64,000 nt of DNA, taken from Mycobacterium lehmannii. Its GTDB lineage: Bacteria > Actinomycetota > Actinomycetes > Mycobacteriales > Mycobacteriaceae. The notes under the pieces are model-generated. The model was given only the letters and a program-made list of their open reading frames with translations. It was not told where the DNA came from and did not search any database. Where the stretch lies: positions 149,010 to 213,009 of the forward strand of contig NZ_NKCN01000007.1 of assembly GCF_002245535.1 (NCBI RefSeq), read 5' to 3'. Each line of letters opens with the position of its first letter. Position 1 is the first letter of the stretch. Made by a program: the position numbers and the translations under genes. This document shows positions 63,301 through 64,000 of this stretch, piece after piece.

Positions 63301-63852
63301 GAGTTCGCCGGGGACAACGAGATACAAACCCAGCGTCACGATCGCGACGATGTTGTTGCATACCGGTGCCCAGGCGGGTGGCCCGAACACGTTGCGGGTA
63401 TTCAGGATTGCCATGAACACCGACGACAACCCGTAGAACAGCACCTGCGGCAGCAGCAGGTAGGCGAACGCGGTGGTGAGGTCGCGGTTGACTTCGGGGT
63501 CGCTGCCGAGCATGAGGTCGACGAGCATCGGCGCCGAGGCCACCGACAGCGCGGTGATGATCAGCAGCAGCGTCGTCGTCAGCGTGACCAGGCGGCGGAT
63601 GAACGCCGTGCCGTTGTCGGGATCGTCGCGCTCGGCGCGCGCCAGCACCGGCACGAAGATCGCGGTGAACGTCGCCTCGAGTACAAGCGCCGCGATCAAG
63701 TTGGGCAGCTGGTAGGCCACCGAGAACGCGCTGGTGAGTGCGGCGCCGAGGATCGTCGCCAGCAGCACGATGCGGGCGAACCCCGTGAGCCGGCTGACCA
63801 GCGTCGCAACCGCCATGCCCCACGAACGCGACACCACCGCCGCGTCGGAGAG
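60307..63852 (-). CDS. murJ: MurJ lipid II flippase fused to a pseudokinase (5' end missing)
   Basis: This corresponds to Rv3910 (MviN). The readable protein starts at LSDAAVVSRSWGMAVATLVS; codons beyond 63852 are adapter sequence, so the true N-terminus is lost. About 14 TM helices of the MurJ/MOP type (GFARIVLLATILGAALTSAF, then LEATFTAIFVPVLARAERDD) flip lipid II across the membrane. A kinase-like cytosolic domain follows (GAMVGGGRYRLLVFHGGP to YALLINRWPLPEHG). Its HRD and DFG positions read SLDHPGR and ALAFPA, so it is inactive. Then come a TM (IGLGVGGAIVVVALVVLATV) and an exported domain. PknB phosphorylates this domain and FhaA binds it. Confidence 0.92.
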   Translation of the reverse strand, partial: LSDAAVVSRSWGMAVATLVSRLTGFARIVLLATILGAALTSAFSVAYQLPNLIAALVLEATFTAIFVPVLARAERDDPDNGTAFIRRLVTLTTTLLLIITALSVASAPMLVDLMLGSDPEVNRDLTTAFAYLLLPQVLFYGLSSVFMAILNTRNVFGPPAWAPVCNNIVAIVTLGLYLVVPGELSVDPVRMGNAKLLVLGIGMTLGTVTQVLVLLAAIRRERISLRPLWGIDERMKQFGAMASAMVLYVLISQVGLIVGNRIASGAAASGPAIYNYTWLVLQLPFGMIGVTVLTVVMPRLSRNAASNDQRAVLADLSLATRLTMVTLIPIVALMTVGGPAIGSALFAYGNFGEVDANYLGMAITLSAFTLVPYALVLLQLRVFYARQQPWTPILLIVVITTVKIIASLIAPYLTDDPDLVAGYLGAANGLGFVAGAVVGYFLLRANLDPPGGRLINLQVVRSVLVTIAASLLAAMAGQVADKLFGLESLTRSWGGAGSLLRLVVLGVVMVPVIVGVLLGARVPDAQAALEAVRRRLGAGARPGSRGGGVAVGAADRPRTRTPLPYPEQRNSSAPGRRHSPPAVRRGPPDPVAGDRTRKGPAVSDEPAGGSAPAPDSATSKIPTGQSDVVADDLRPDVPDPGQTTEFAAENGTTRLPVSGRPPSDYGGDPTREPLAFDPPREPAIEAATSDEDVHLIPGAMVGGGRYRLLVFHGGPPTLQFWQALDTALDRQVALTFVDPDNTLSDEALREILARTRKLSSIDMPGIARVLDVVNTGSGGLVVSEWIRGGSLTEVADTSPSPIGGARAMQSLAAAAEAAHRAGVALSLDHPGRVRVSIEGDVALAFPATLPDATPEDDIRGIGAALYALLINRWPLPEHGVRSGLAPADLDSAGQPIEPRAVDRQIPFQISAAAARAVQEGGGIRSAPTLLNLLQQATAIADRTELISPVDEADRSVAPGVAGATDPETEARRRKALMIGLGVGGAIVVVALVVLATVLSRIFGDVGDGLGGDRLGLNDPTTTESAEGSTDSGNVVKPTAVSVFSPEGEADAPSDAPKAIDGDKSTVWPIDTYTDPVPFPNFKNGVGLMLQLPQSTTVGEVDIDLNSTGTAVEIRSAQSPTPSSLADTTVLTPATQLKPGSNTIKVENASPTSNLLVWVSTLGQVNGESRSDIAEVTVRSTS

Positions 63853-64000
63853 CTGTCCCTTACACACATCTGACGCCGCCCACGAAGGCCTAGGTGTAGG
63901 TCTCGGTGGTAGCCGTGTTCGTAACAAAACAAACATAACTATCGATCTGTCCGATACCTCCCCGCGAGCGAGCAAATGGCAGAACCACAATCACAGCCGA
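63853..64000. other. probable Nextera adapter read-through at contig end
   Basis: The bases ctgtcccttacacacatct match the transposase mosaic end CTGTCTCTTATACACATCT with two substitutions. GACGCCGCCCACGA follows, close to the i5-side adapter (GACGCTGCCGACGA). Then come an 8-base index-like AGGCCTAG and GTGTAGGTCTCGGTGGTAGC, close to the P5-side sequence, ending about 63922. An A-rich tail (aacaaaacaaacataac) follows. Bases beyond about 63940 match nothing I know. This is almost certainly artefact, not genome. Confidence 0.85.

Noticed and set aside
63853..63990. N-terminal extension of the MurJ fusion (MWFCHLLARGEVSDRS...)
   Set aside because: These codons translate adapter-like sequence, not genome; homologues do not have this stretch.

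Overview
This window is chromosomal DNA from a fast-growing mycobacterium (Mycolicibacterium-like). The right 40 kb is the canonical mycobacterial origin region, read in the opposite orientation to the usual M. tuberculosis map. The GC content is high, gene order matches Rv3910-Rv3919c / dnaA / Rv0001-Rv0020c, and a gnd gene sits between dnaN and recF as in M. smegmatis-type genomes. Most operons use ATGA or GTGA stop/start overlaps.

Layout. (1) 1-4.3 kb: end of a DUF1023 alpha/beta hydrolase, an LppA-like lipoprotein, a decayed IS21-type element (istA tail plus intact istB), and an AbiJ-like abortive-infection gene broken by a frameshift. (2) About 4.36-23.39 kb: an apparent genomic island. 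It is flanked by an imperfect direct repeat of about 80 bp, one copy of which is the 3' end and terminator of tRNA-Leu(CAG). It holds a coupled tyrosine-recombinase-like/DDE-transposase-like gene pair, several small or frameshifted genes, a four-TM membrane protein, and a five-gene type I restriction-modification operon: a 612-aa accessory protein, hsdM, hsdS, an embedded cN-I-type 5'-nucleotidase, and hsdR. Divergent from this operon are a coiled-coil/nuclease-like gene, a broken lipoprotein gene and a PD-(D/E)XK nuclease-like gene. (3) 23.7-33.5 kb: the cell-shape and phosphosignalling operon fhaA-fhaB-pstP-rodA-pbpA-pknA-pknB. (4) 33.5-38.5 kb: trpG, a DUF881 gene, crgA, an Rv0010c-like gene, ppiA, cwsA, tRNA-Ala, a DLW-39-like small protein, tRNA-Ile, and a DUF3566 membrane protein. 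(5) 38.5-49.2 kb, minus strand: gyrA, gyrB, dciA, recF, gnd, dnaN, oriC, dnaA. (6) 49.8-55.2 kb, plus strand: rpmH, rnpA, yidD, yidC, khpB, rsmG, parA, parB, with three parS sites. (7) 55.4-63.85 kb: an Rv3916c-like acetyltransferase, cwlM, trxA, trxB, the sigM anti-sigma gene, sigM, and a murJ-pseudokinase fusion that is cut off at its 5' end.

Functionally the right part couples replication initiation (DnaA, oriC, DnaN, RecF, DciA, gyrase), chromosome segregation (ParABS), membrane insertion (YidC), and growth of the cell wall under Ser/Thr kinase control (PknA/B, PstP, FhaA/B, CwlM, MurJ fusion, CrgA/CwsA).

The most unusual biology is in the island: the RM operon that carries a nucleotidase and a large non-canonical subunit, and the recombinase/DDE pair. 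The most important technical point is that roughly the last 150 bases look like sequencing-adapter (Nextera) read-through, so the window probably ends at a contig edge and the murJ start is missing.
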